This document shows, piece by piece, positions 25,572-34,106 of a DNA stretch of 64,000 nucleotides (its first letter is position 1; each line of letters opens with the position of its first letter). Made by a program: the position numbers and the translations under genes. The notes beneath the pieces were generated by a model. It was not told the DNA's origin. It did not search any database and saw only the letters and a program-made list of their open reading frames with translations. Source of the stretch: Pedobacter sp. PACM 27299 (GTDB taxonomy: Bacteria; Bacteroidota; Bacteroidia; Sphingobacteriales; Sphingobacteriaceae); NCBI RefSeq assembly GCF_001412655.1, contig NZ_CP012996.1:4526001-4590000 (forward strand), given 5' to 3'.

Positions 25572-26699
25572 ATGGAATCTAAGATTGAAGTACTGATAAT
25601 AGGAGCTGGACTATCTGGATTAACGGCAGCACTTCATTTTTTAAAATCAGGATTTCCAGTTACGATGGTAGAAAAATCGTCCTATCCTCATCATAAAGTT
25701 TGTGGCGAGTACTTATCAAATGAAGTAATACCCTATCTGGAATGGCTAGGTATCGATTTAAACCTATTGTCTCCCGTATCCATTGATAAATTTCAATTTT
25801 CCACGAATGACGGACAACTGCTGCAAGCTACTTTGCCTTTGGGTGGTTTGGGAATCAGCAGGTATGCTTTAGATCATTTCCTTTTTCAGGAAGCGATAGC
25901 CAGGGGCTGTCATATCATCCAAGATACAGTAGTAGACCTGATTTTTAATGAAGATCTGTTCCTTGTTAAAATGGCAAATCACGACCCGATTACAGCAAAA
26001 ATTGTGATTGGTGCTTACGGCAAACGAGATGGCCTGGATCAAAAACTATCCCGCAGCTTTATTCAAAAAAAATCACCATGGCTCGCTATAAAGGCACATT
26101 ATGATGGTTCCTTCCCTGATGATCTGGTAGGCCTCCACAATTTTGAAGGTGGCTATTGCGGCGTTTCAAAAGTTGAAAAAGACAGGATCAATATCTGCTA
26201 CCTTGTTGACTATGCTACTTTTAAAAAGTATAAAAGCATTCCAGAACACCGTTTGCAGGTACTTTATAAAAACCCTCATTTGAGAAGAATATTTGAAACT
26301 TCGAAACCCTTGTTTGATCAGCCTTTAACCATTGGACAAATATCTTTTGAGAAGAAAACAGTCATAGAAAACCATGTACTGATGATTGGTGATACTGCCG
26401 GTCTGATCCATCCTTTTTGTGGAAATGGAATGGCAATGGCCATTCATAGTGCAAAAATTTGTGCATCCAGCGTGATCGCCTATCTGGAAGGAGGATTGTT
26501 ATCCAGGTCAAAACTGGAAAAACAGTACCGAACCTCGTGGAATCAAAATTTCCTGAGTCGCATCACTGCGGGAAAAATAATGTCTGGAATTCTAAGAAAA
26601 AAACAACTGACCAGTAAATTCATGCGTATATTAATAAAATATCCCTTTCTATTGTCCATGATGATCAAGCAAACCCACGGCAAACCGATAATACCCTAA
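25572..26699 (+). CDS. FAD-dependent oxidoreductase, geranylgeranyl-reductase/hydroxylase-like (375 aa)
   Basis: The FAD-binding motif GAGLSGLTAALHFL is at residues 11-24, followed by the group signature HHKVCGEYLSNEV and the second FAD motif MIGDTAGLIHPFCGNGMAMA near residue 275. This layout belongs to flavoprotein monooxygenases and reductases acting on lipid or aromatic substrates. It is the first gene of the polyketide operon, with the methyltransferase beginning three bases after its stop. In the Streptomyces srs operon a flavoprotein hydroxylates the alkylresorcinol made by a type III PKS; a similar tailoring role here is inference. Confidence 0.8.
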   Translation: MESKIEVLIIGAGLSGLTAALHFLKSGFPVTMVEKSSYPHHKVCGEYLSNEVIPYLEWLGIDLNLLSPVSIDKFQFSTNDGQLLQATLPLGGLGISRYALDHFLFQEAIARGCHIIQDTVVDLIFNEDLFLVKMANHDPITAKIVIGAYGKRDGLDQKLSRSFIQKKSPWLAIKAHYDGSFPDDLVGLHNFEGGYCGVSKVEKDRINICYLVDYATFKKYKSIPEHRLQVLYKNPHLRRIFETSKPLFDQPLTIGQISFEKKTVIENHVLMIGDTAGLIHPFCGNGMAMAIHSAKICASSVIAYLEGGLLSRSKLEKQYRTSWNQNFLSRITAGKIMSGILRKKQLTSKFMRILIKYPFLLSMMIKQTHGKPIIP

Positions 26700-26702
26700 C
26701 CA

Positions 26703-27452
26703 ATGGTAGATACCACTTATAGAAGCGAATTGCCAGAAATTATGGATAACTTTTCCATGGAAGGAGAAATATTAAAAGACGCACTCGACAAAATAGCAGG
26801 AATTAACCAATTGTTGGGAGGCAATAAAGTGACGCTTGATGGGGTAAAAAAACTCCTGAATGAGGCTACGTCTCCCTTAAATAAGCCTGTAGCAACAGGA
26901 GTTACCTCACACAGCACCACAATCAGTATACTTGATGTGGGTTGCGGCAATGGAGATATGCTGCGTGTTTTAGCAGATTACGCCGCCAGCCATCAGTTGA
27001 AATTTAAACTCAAAGGCATAGATGCCAATGCTTTCACTATTCAACATGCCAGTCGGCTGTCCGCTTCTTACGAAAACATCAGTTATGAATGTATAGACAT
27101 TTTCGACAAATCCGCCTTAAACGTCCCTTTTGATATTATTTTATGCACGCTTACTTTACATCATTTTAAAGACCCAGAACTCCTGCATTTACTCTCTATT
27201 TTTAAAGAAAATGCAAGTTTAGGCATTGTCATTAATGATTTACAGCGCAGTGCGATTCCGTATTACCTGTTTATCGCCTTATGTTTCGTTTTCCGGCTCA
27301 ATAAAATGTCAAAAGAAGACGGACTGATTTCTATCTTAAGGGGATTTAAAAGAAAAGATCTGGAACAATACGCCAGTCAATTGAAACTAGTAAACACCTC
27401 CATCCGTTGGAAATGGGCATTCCGTTACCAATGGATTATCCCGACCATATGA
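26703..27452 (+). CDS. Class I SAM-dependent methyltransferase (249 aa)
   Basis: Motif I is ILDVGCGNGDMLRV at about residues 76-89, with an acidic motif II in LKGIDANAF and a motif IV-like FDIILCTLTLHHF. The first 65 residues are helical and lie before the Rossmann core. It sits between the flavoprotein and the type III PKS, and its stop overlaps the PKS start in an ATGA arrangement. The likely role is O- or C-methylation of the PKS product; the target atom is unknown. Confidence 0.82.
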   Translation: MVDTTYRSELPEIMDNFSMEGEILKDALDKIAGINQLLGGNKVTLDGVKKLLNEATSPLNKPVATGVTSHSTTISILDVGCGNGDMLRVLADYAASHQLKFKLKGIDANAFTIQHASRLSASYENISYECIDIFDKSALNVPFDIILCTLTLHHFKDPELLHLLSIFKENASLGIVINDLQRSAIPYYLFIALCFVFRLNKMSKEDGLISILRGFKRKDLEQYASQLKLVNTSIRWKWAFRYQWIIPTI

Positions 27453-28501
27453 GCGTAAAAATTATAACAGTAGCAAAAGCAATTCCTGAATTTTCAAGAA
27501 CCACCAGCGAAATTATCCCCTTTCTTGACAGCTGGCTGGCTGCACAGGAAGAGCGTTTCAAAAGAAAAGTCAAGAAAGTTTTTGAGAATGCAATGGTGGA
27601 TCAACGATATTCTATAATGTCGCCAGAGGATGTTTTTGGAAAAACATCTTTTGAAGAACGCAATAACCTGTACATCCGGGAAGGCATCAAACTTGGCACT
27701 ACCTGTTTAAGGGAGGCGCTGGCCAAAGCAAATTGGAAATCTACCGACCTGGACTATATCATTACCGTCAGCTGTACTGGTATCATGATTCCCTCTTTAG
27801 ACGCTTATCTGATCAATGCTTTGAACCTTCGACAAGACATTGTGCGTCTTCCGGTGACTGAGATGGGCTGTGCTGCAGGCATCTCCGGCATCATTTATGC
27901 CAAGAACTTCTTAAAAGCAAATCCTGGAAAACGAGCAGCTGTTGTGGCAGTAGAATCCCCAACAGCCACCCTGCAGTTGAATGATTTTTCTATGGCCAAT
28001 ATGGTCAGTGCCGCCATTTTTGGCGATGGTGCAGCCTGTGTTTTATTATCAGCGGATGAAAATGACTCCGGTCCTGAAATTATTGGGGAAGAAATGTATC
28101 ATTTCTACAATTCCGAGCAGCTCATGGGTTTTCATTTGAGTAATACCGGTCTGAAAATGGTGCTGGACGTCGATGTTCCGGAAAACATAGCCGCTCATTT
28201 TCCAGAAATCATCCACCCATTTTTAAAGAAACATGATTTAACCCTGCAAGATATTGATCATTTGATCTTCCATCCAGGGGGGAAAAAGATCATTCAGGTG
28301 GTAGAAGAACTTTTCGGAAATTCCGGCAAAAACATCCTGGATACTAAAGAAATATTGCGGCAATACGGTAATATGTCTAGTGCTACCGTCCTGTATGTTC
28401 TGGAACGATTTATGGAAAAGCAGCCGAAAAAAGGAGATTTTGGTCTGATGCTCAGCTTTGGACCCGGTTTTTCTGCGCAGAGAATATTATTAAAGTGGTA
28501 A
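27449..28501 (+). CDS. Type III polyketide synthase, chalcone/stilbene synthase family (350 aa)
   Basis: It extends an acyl starter with malonyl units and cyclises the product. The catalytic triad is complete: Cys in VTEMGCAAGISG, His in IFHPGGKKI and Asn in YGNMSSATVL. The C-terminal GFGPG-like loop reads SFGPGFSAQ. I chose the ATG at 27449 because it overlaps the methyltransferase stop as ATGA and starts with SVKIITVAKAIPE, the usual N-terminus; an in-frame ATG at 27407 would add 14 unlikely residues. Bacterial relatives make alkylresorcinols or alkylpyrones from fatty acyl starters. The downstream ketosynthase and ACP suggest a specific acyl-ACP starter. Confidence 0.93.
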   Translation: MSVKIITVAKAIPEFSRTTSEIIPFLDSWLAAQEERFKRKVKKVFENAMVDQRYSIMSPEDVFGKTSFEERNNLYIREGIKLGTTCLREALAKANWKSTDLDYIITVSCTGIMIPSLDAYLINALNLRQDIVRLPVTEMGCAAGISGIIYAKNFLKANPGKRAAVVAVESPTATLQLNDFSMANMVSAAIFGDGAACVLLSADENDSGPEIIGEEMYHFYNSEQLMGFHLSNTGLKMVLDVDVPENIAAHFPEIIHPFLKKHDLTLQDIDHLIFHPGGKKIIQVVEELFGNSGKNILDTKEILRQYGNMSSATVLYVLERFMEKQPKKGDFGLMLSFGPGFSAQRILLKW

Positions 28502-28525
28502 CTTTACCGGATAATTGAAACAAAT

Positions 28526-28972
28526 ATGAACAAAGAAGAAATCCTAACCCACTTACCTTATAGCAAGCCATTTTTATTTGTTGACGAACTATTATCTATC
28601 GATGAGAATGGTTCTATTGGAACTTATACGTACGATAAAGACCTTGATTTTTACAAAGGACATTTCAAAGATAACCCAGTAACTCCAGGCGTAATTTTAA
28701 CGGAAACTATGGCACAGATCGGACTGGTTTGCCTGGGTATTTTCCTGACTGCCACTGCCACTTCCGGACTTCCAGGACACGTGATGCTGACCTCTACTGC
28801 CATTGATTTCATGAAACCAGTTTTTCCGGGAGAAAAAGTAACTGTAACTACTGAAAAAGTGTATTTCCGTTTTAAAAAGCTCCATTGTAATGTTCAAATG
28901 ACCAATGCAGCAGGTGAAGTAGTTTGTAAAGGAACGATTTCAGGAATGGTAACCAATAAAATGAATGCCTAA
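28526..28972 (+). CDS. 3-hydroxyacyl-ACP dehydratase, FabZ-like hotdog protein (148 aa)
   Basis: LPYSKPFLFVDEL at residues 9-21 and FYKGHFKDNPVTPGVILTETMAQIG near 50-75 are FabZ/FabA family signatures; the catalytic His is in GHF and the catalytic acid is the Glu in LTETMAQ. The C-terminal hotdog strand (VYFRFKKLHCNVQM) is intact. It overlaps the ketosynthase start by 8 bases. Within this operon it probably dehydrates a carrier-bound intermediate when the starter chain is built. Confidence 0.88.
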   Translation: MNKEEILTHLPYSKPFLFVDELLSIDENGSIGTYTYDKDLDFYKGHFKDNPVTPGVILTETMAQIGLVCLGIFLTATATSGLPGHVMLTSTAIDFMKPVFPGEKVTVTTEKVYFRFKKLHCNVQMTNAAGEVVCKGTISGMVTNKMNA

Positions 28973-30242
28973 CAGAGTGGTCATAACAGGTATGGGTGTA
29001 GTTGCACCAAATGGAGTTGGTTTAACTCCATTTCTTGAAGCTATACAGAAGGGCCGCTCCGGCATCAGTTACCATCCCTTATTGGCCAGCCTTGAATTTT
29101 CCTGTCAGATTGCAGGTACGCCTGTGCTTTCTGAGTCCTTAATTGCCAGCTATTTCTCTGAACTTGAATTGAGAAACTTCAACAGTTCAGGTATCTTATA
29201 TGGCGTTATCGCAGCAATGGATGCCTGGAAAGATGCAGGACTAACAATTGATACTTCAGCAGAACCGGATTGGGAGAGCGGGACAATATTTGGCAGCGGC
29301 ACTTCCGGAGTAGATAAATTCCGGGAGGCCATTTACAAAATCGATGCCCTGCAAACCCGCAGATTAGGCAGCAATGTAGTTTCCCAAACAATGGCCAGCG
29401 GTATCAGTGCTTATATCGGTGGAAAGCTGGGACTAGGCAATCAGGTCAGCAGCAACTCATCGGCCTGTACAACTGGCACAGAAAGTATTTTAATGGCTTA
29501 TGAGCGCATTAAATCCGGACAGGCGACTAGAATGCTTGCGGGAAGCACCAGCGACAGCGGGCCTTATATCTGGGCCGGATTTGACGCCATGAAAGTTTGT
29601 ACATTTAAGCATAATGAATCTCCGCAAACGGGTTCCCGTCCAATGAGTGCAAGTGCCAGTGGATTTGTGCCCGGAAGCGGCGCCGGTGCATTTGTTGTGG
29701 AATCGCTGGAGAGTGCCTTGGCCAGAGGTGCTAGAATTTACGCAGAAATCCTGGGTGGGAATATCAACTCAGGCGGACAAAGAGGTACAGGTACCATGAC
29801 TGCCCCAAATGCAATGGCAGTACAGCACTGTATCCGAAAAGCGATTCAAGACGCAGGGATCCAGGCCAGCGAGATCGACCTGATCAACGGACACCTCACC
29901 GCTACCTCAAAAGATACCCTAGAGATCCAAAACTGGTCTGAAGCACTGGAAAGATCCGGCGAAGATTTTCCTTATATCAATTCTTTAAAATCAATGGTCG
30001 GGCATTGCCTGACTGCTGCAGGCAGCATTGAATGTGTCGCAGCCCTATTGCAGATGGAGCGGAGTTTTATCGCCCCAAACCTCAATTGCGAAGACTTGAA
30101 TCCAGCCATCACCGCATTGATTTCGGCCAATAAAATTCCCCAGAAACAAATCCCTCATCCCATCCGTATTCTTGCGAAAGCCAGCTTCGGTTTCGGAGAT
30201 GTGAATGCCTGTATCATTTTTAAAAAACATATTGACAACTGA
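28965..30242 (+). CDS. Beta-ketoacyl-ACP synthase, FabF-like (425 aa)
   Basis: It condenses an acyl group with malonyl-ACP. VITGMGVVAPNGVG opens the thiolase fold. The Cys-His-His triad is present: Cys in SSACTTGTES, His in INGHLTATSKDT and His in MVGHCLTAAGSIE. The first His motif is unusual because FabF normally has HGTST whereas this reads HLTAT. FGFGDVNACIIF near the end replaces the usual FGFGGHNA-like loop. The sequence differs enough from housekeeping FabF to suggest a specialised substrate. It is coupled to the dehydratase and followed by a dedicated ACP. Confidence 0.88.
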   Translation: MPNRVVITGMGVVAPNGVGLTPFLEAIQKGRSGISYHPLLASLEFSCQIAGTPVLSESLIASYFSELELRNFNSSGILYGVIAAMDAWKDAGLTIDTSAEPDWESGTIFGSGTSGVDKFREAIYKIDALQTRRLGSNVVSQTMASGISAYIGGKLGLGNQVSSNSSACTTGTESILMAYERIKSGQATRMLAGSTSDSGPYIWAGFDAMKVCTFKHNESPQTGSRPMSASASGFVPGSGAGAFVVESLESALARGARIYAEILGGNINSGGQRGTGTMTAPNAMAVQHCIRKAIQDAGIQASEIDLINGHLTATSKDTLEIQNWSEALERSGEDFPYINSLKSMVGHCLTAAGSIECVAALLQMERSFIAPNLNCEDLNPAITALISANKIPQKQIPHPIRILAKASFGFGDVNACIIFKKHIDN

Positions 30243-30308
30243 GCTGTTTGTAAGAAACACCATCTATGATCCATCAATATGTTAGCCATACCATTTCACA
30301 AAGAAAAC

Positions 30309-30563
30309 ATGGACAGATCCGTTTTACTCTCCAAATTAAAAGTCATTGTTGCCAATTACAGCCATGATAAAGACGCTTTAGAGTACCTCAATGAAAGCAC
30401 AGACTTCATTAAAGACCTTAAAATTAATTCTGCCAATCTGGTAGATGTGGTCTTAGACGTAGAAGAAGAATTTGATATCGAAATCGACAACCTGTCGATG
30501 GAAAGAATGATCAATGTGAGTGCAGCGATGGAGATCATCAGCGACAAATTGAAAGAAAAATGA
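30309..30563 (+). CDS. Acyl carrier protein (84 aa)
   Basis: A four-helix carrier protein with the attachment region DLKINSANLVDVVLDVEEEF; the Ser in INSANL should bear 4'-phosphopantetheine. The usual DSL motif reads NSA here, and EEEFDIEI on helix III is typical. I prefer the ATG at 30309 (MDRSVLLSKLK) over 30279 because ten extra residues would precede the first helix. The stop overlaps the phosphopantetheinyl transferase start (ATGA). It probably carries the chain made by the neighbouring ketosynthase and dehydratase. Confidence 0.85.
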   Translation: MDRSVLLSKLKVIVANYSHDKDALEYLNESTDFIKDLKINSANLVDVVLDVEEEFDIEIDNLSMERMINVSAAMEIISDKLKEK

Positions 30564-31027
30564 TAGGAAATGATATTATTGATTTGCGACAGGCCATGCT
30601 GGAAAGCAACTGGCGCAGAAAGGGATATCTGGACAAACTATTCTCCACAAAAGAACAAAATTGGATTCTGAAAGCTAAAGATCAAACGCAAATGGTTTGG
30701 TTGTTGTGGAGCATGAAAGAATCAGCCTATAAAATTCATTCCCGGAGAAACAACTGGCGCGCATTTGCTCCTTTAAAACTGACTTGTCAAACCCTGGAAA
30801 TCAAAGGAGAACGGGTTACCGGCAACGTGCAATGTGAAAATATTACGTTCTTCACGCAAAGCATGCTCAGCCAGCATTTCATTCATACGGTTGCAACAGA
30901 GCAATACCCCTTGCCCACTATTAAGGTGAGTATTAGCAGCTATAATCCCATGGATCCAAGTTATAGAAATACAGATCCGGCCACAGTGAGTCACCATGGC
31001 CGATACCTGGCATTGGCCTATTTATAA
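30560..31027 (+). CDS. 4'-phosphopantetheinyl transferase superfamily protein, AcpS-like (155 aa)
   Basis: MIGNDIIDL at residues 1-9 matches the AcpS/Sfp first Mg-binding motif, and WSMKESAYKIHSRR near residue 50 matches the second motif with its Glu and Lys. The C-terminal SSYNPMDPS...VSHHGRYLALAYL part is less typical. The gene overlaps the ACP by four bases, so it most likely loads that carrier. It is the last gene of the operon, converging on ppx. Confidence 0.8.
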   Translation: MIGNDIIDLRQAMLESNWRRKGYLDKLFSTKEQNWILKAKDQTQMVWLLWSMKESAYKIHSRRNNWRAFAPLKLTCQTLEIKGERVTGNVQCENITFFTQSMLSQHFIHTVATEQYPLPTIKVSISSYNPMDPSYRNTDPATVSHHGRYLALAYL

Positions 31028-31052
31028 TTGGCCAGTTTTATCTGTAGCGCTG

Positions 31053-31934
31053 CTAACTTAAGTTTTCTTCGATTAAAAGATTGATAATCCCATCAGCAAG
31101 CCCAACTTTGGGCACATATATCTGCTTAATTCCCGTCCATTTTAACAAGGTAATGTAAATCTCACAAGCCGGAATAATTACATCCGCACGATCTGGATTT
31201 AAGCCAAATACCTGAATCCTTTCTTTTAAAGAATGACCGTTCAGGTTATTGTAAAGGGTCTTCAATTTCAAAAAAGACATTGGCATCCCTTCTTTCTCAT
31301 CAGACATCCGGTATAGCTTGTTGATGTTTCCACCAGTACCGATAGCGGCAAGGTTTTTTAGTGATTTTGTGTTTTCTTTAACCCACAATTTCATCTCTTC
31401 CCAGGTTTCTTCCCTATCTTGATTGTCCAAAATCCTGATCGTTCCAATATCAAAAGATTTTGAGGCCACCGGAATGCGGTTTACAAACACGGAAAGTTCC
31501 GTACTTCCACCACCTACATCAATATATAAATAGCTTTTTTTATTGTCGAGTGTTTCCTCAATATGGTTGGCATAAATGATGTTTGCCTCCCTTTGTCCAT
31601 GGATAATTTCCAGCTTAAGGTCACATACTTCCTTTACCTGCTTGATGATTTCTCCTCCATTTTCTGCTTCACGCATGGCCGAAGTTGCACAAGCAAGGTA
31701 TTTAGACACCTGATATACATCCATCAGGTTTTTAAATGCGCTCATGGTTTTTAGTAAATCTTCCGTTTTTCTCTTAGAAATGCGGTGATCTAAAAAAGCA
31801 TCATCCCCCAAGCGTAAAGGAACCCTGATCAATGTATTTTTCTTAAAGCCAAAACCTTCCTCAGTTTTAGTGATGTCGGCAATTAACAACCTCACGGCAT
31901 TGGACCCTATATCTATAGCAGCATATCTAAGCAT
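31053..31934 (-). CDS. ppx: Exopolyphosphatase, Ppx/GppA family, short form (293 aa)
   Basis: It removes terminal phosphate from polyphosphate, or pppGpp in GppA-like members. Motifs are AIDIGSNAVRLL at residues 6-17, LACATSAMREAEN, YIDVGGGSTELS and AIGTGGNINKL. At 293 residues it has only the two actin-like domains and lacks the C-terminal HD-like domain of E. coli Ppx. It starts five bases after the ppk1 stop, so the maker and degrader of polyphosphate are co-transcribed. Confidence 0.92.
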   Translation of the reverse strand: MLRYAAIDIGSNAVRLLIADITKTEEGFGFKKNTLIRVPLRLGDDAFLDHRISKRKTEDLLKTMSAFKNLMDVYQVSKYLACATSAMREAENGGEIIKQVKEVCDLKLEIIHGQREANIIYANHIEETLDNKKSYLYIDVGGGSTELSVFVNRIPVASKSFDIGTIRILDNQDREETWEEMKLWVKENTKSLKNLAAIGTGGNINKLYRMSDEKEGMPMSFLKLKTLYNNLNGHSLKERIQVFGLNPDRADVIIPACEIYITLLKWTGIKQIYVPKVGLADGIINLLIEENLS

Positions 31935-31939
31935 TGGCT

Positions 31940-33997
31940 TTATTGATGTTTATTTTTTAAGTAATTATAGGTTTGAACCTGTGCCCTTACCTTTGTTTTA
32001 AGTCTATTTTTATGGTACTTATTATTGTTCATTTTCGTGATGTCCCGGGCTTTCACATTGTCCTGAAGCTGAAATTCAATGATGTCACGAATTTCTTGTT
32101 TCACCTCTTCATCCAGCACTGGAAAACCAACCTCAACGCGGTGCTCGAAATTCCTGCTCATCAGATCTGCAGAAGAGAGAAACATCTCTTCTTTGCCATT
32201 ATTCCCAAAAATGAAAACCCTGGCATGCTCCAGAAATTTGTCGATGATACTGATGACTGTGATATTTTCACTATAACCAACCACTCCGGGCACCAAGGTG
32301 CAGATTCCTCTCACGATCATCTTTACCTGAACTCCTGCATTGCTGGCCTCATATAATTTCTCTACAATTCCCTCATCCGCAAGACTGTTTACTTTTAAGA
32401 TCATATAAGCAGGTTTCCCTGACTTGGCGATCTTAATCTCACGATCGATCAATTGATAAAATTTAGTACGTGTTTCCAGTGGAGAAACGATCAGATGCTT
32501 AAATCCGCTGACCACCGTTTTTTTATTCAAGCCATCAAACAGTTTCACCAGGTCCTGTGTAATTTCCTTTTTTGCCGTGAAAATACTATGGTCACAATAG
32601 ATGCCTGCGGTTTTTTCATTGAAATTACCAGTGGCCAGGTTGGCATAATAAACAGCTTTCCCTTTTTCCATTCGTTTAACCAAACAGATTTTCGAATGTA
32701 CTTTATAATCCGTCAATCCATAATTGACATTTACCCCTTCTTCTTTTAATCTCGTGCTCCAGAAAATATTTGCCTTTTCATCAAATCTTGCTTTTAACTC
32801 TACCAGACAGTTTACCTTTTTACCGTTTTTAGCGGCATTGATTAAGGCGTTAACCACTTTTGAGTTCTCGGCAAGGCGATAAAGGGTGATGTTAATCTCA
32901 GTCACCTTCGGATCAATTGCCGCCTCCCTTAAGAATAAAATGATATAATCATAAGATTGGTAAGGTAAGTTTACCAGGTAATCTTTCTCTGCCAGCTTAT
33001 TGAAAATACTTTCTGTACGGTGTAATCCAGCTACTTTCAAAGGAACATTCGGCGGATATTCCAGCTCTTTCCCACCTACATTCGGGAAGGCAATAAAATC
33101 ACCAAAACGATGGTATCTATTTCCAGGAATCAAACTCTCCGCTTCAATCTTCATCTTATTCAACAATACGGTCAGCATCTCGAAAGGCATTTCCGTATCG
33201 TATAAAAGTCGCATAGGTTTCCCTCTTTTTCGCTTATCCAGACTGCTCTTTAATTCTTCAATAAATTTATCACTGACTTTTTTATCGATATCTAATTCTG
33301 CATCTCTGGTCAGTTGTATAGAATAAGCGTCAATAACGTCATAATTAAATACATAAAAAATATCGTCCAGACAGTATTTAATAATATCCTCAGCCAAAAT
33401 GATAAACTTTAATCCATTGGTTTCTGGTAATACAAGGAATCGGGGAAGATTTGGGGGCAATTCTATGAGTGCATATCTGGCACTTGTTTTAGAAGAGGCC
33501 TTTGAAAGGCGCACGAAGAAATAAAGATACCTGTCTTTTAGCTCAGGGAAGGGTTTTTCCAGATCGATCATAATGGGCACGAGGTTAGAAAGGATTTTAT
33601 CTCTAAAATGGTTCCTTACAAACTCACCTCTAGCCACATTTAATTGTGTTTCATTGAGGATAAAAATCCTGTTCTGTGCCAGTTCATTGATCAGTGTGGC
33701 TTGGAAAAGCAATTCAAATTTCCGCTCCTGTCGCACCACAATATTCTTTATTTCATTTAGGATCTTTTTAGGGTTGAAACCCAATAAGGCCTTCGCTTTT
33801 TCATTCAGATTTGCCAAACGGCTCATAGTGGCTACCCTCACCCTATAAAACTCCTCCAGATTGGAAGAAAAGATAGAAAGGAATTTGATCCTTTCTATCA
33901 AGGGTACAGTTTCATCCGCCGCTTCCTGCAAAACCCGCTCGTTAAAATATAACCAGCTGATCTCTCTATTTAGGAATGGTGCCTTTTTTCGTGTCAT
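31940..33997 (-). CDS. ppk1: Polyphosphate kinase 1 (685 aa)
   Basis: It polymerises the gamma phosphate of ATP into polyphosphate. The N-terminal FLNREISWLYFNERVLQEA is the PPK1 N domain; SNLEEFYRVRVATM follows. The catalytic core has YKVHSKICLVKR with the autophosphorylated His and ATGNFNEKTAGIYCDHS, plus HARVFIFGNNGKEEMFLSSADLM in the C2 domain. Length is normal. It is the first gene of the ppk1-ppx operon; polyphosphate made here could feed the ROK kinase at 15593. Confidence 0.96.
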   Translation of the reverse strand: MTRKKAPFLNREISWLYFNERVLQEAADETVPLIERIKFLSIFSSNLEEFYRVRVATMSRLANLNEKAKALLGFNPKKILNEIKNIVVRQERKFELLFQATLINELAQNRIFILNETQLNVARGEFVRNHFRDKILSNLVPIMIDLEKPFPELKDRYLYFFVRLSKASSKTSARYALIELPPNLPRFLVLPETNGLKFIILAEDIIKYCLDDIFYVFNYDVIDAYSIQLTRDAELDIDKKVSDKFIEELKSSLDKRKRGKPMRLLYDTEMPFEMLTVLLNKMKIEAESLIPGNRYHRFGDFIAFPNVGGKELEYPPNVPLKVAGLHRTESIFNKLAEKDYLVNLPYQSYDYIILFLREAAIDPKVTEINITLYRLAENSKVVNALINAAKNGKKVNCLVELKARFDEKANIFWSTRLKEEGVNVNYGLTDYKVHSKICLVKRMEKGKAVYYANLATGNFNEKTAGIYCDHSIFTAKKEITQDLVKLFDGLNKKTVVSGFKHLIVSPLETRTKFYQLIDREIKIAKSGKPAYMILKVNSLADEGIVEKLYEASNAGVQVKMIVRGICTLVPGVVGYSENITVISIIDKFLEHARVFIFGNNGKEEMFLSSADLMSRNFEHRVEVGFPVLDEEVKQEIRDIIEFQLQDNVKARDITKMNNNKYHKNRLKTKVRAQVQTYNYLKNKHQ

Positions 33998-34003
33998 GTA
34001 TAA

Positions 34004-34031
34004 ATAAAAAATCCCTGTAAGAAACAGGGAT
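34004..34031 (-). terminator. Rho-independent terminator after the histone-like gene
   Basis: ATCCCTGT (34011-34018) pairs with ACAGGGAT (34024-34031). The A run at 34005-34011 becomes a T run when read on the minus strand, downstream of the stop at 34107. Confidence 0.75.
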
Positions 34032-34106
34032 GCTCAAAACTGCAAATTCTATTGTTAAGTCAGTGTTAATTATCACCTCCACATAGAATTAAAACTTAAC
34101 CTCCCG

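Noticed and set aside
25572..31027. Aryl polyene or flexirubin cluster
   Set aside because: The operon lacks the ketoreductase, multiple ketosynthases, acyltransferases and the DarA/DarB-type genes of those clusters, and contains a type III PKS instead.
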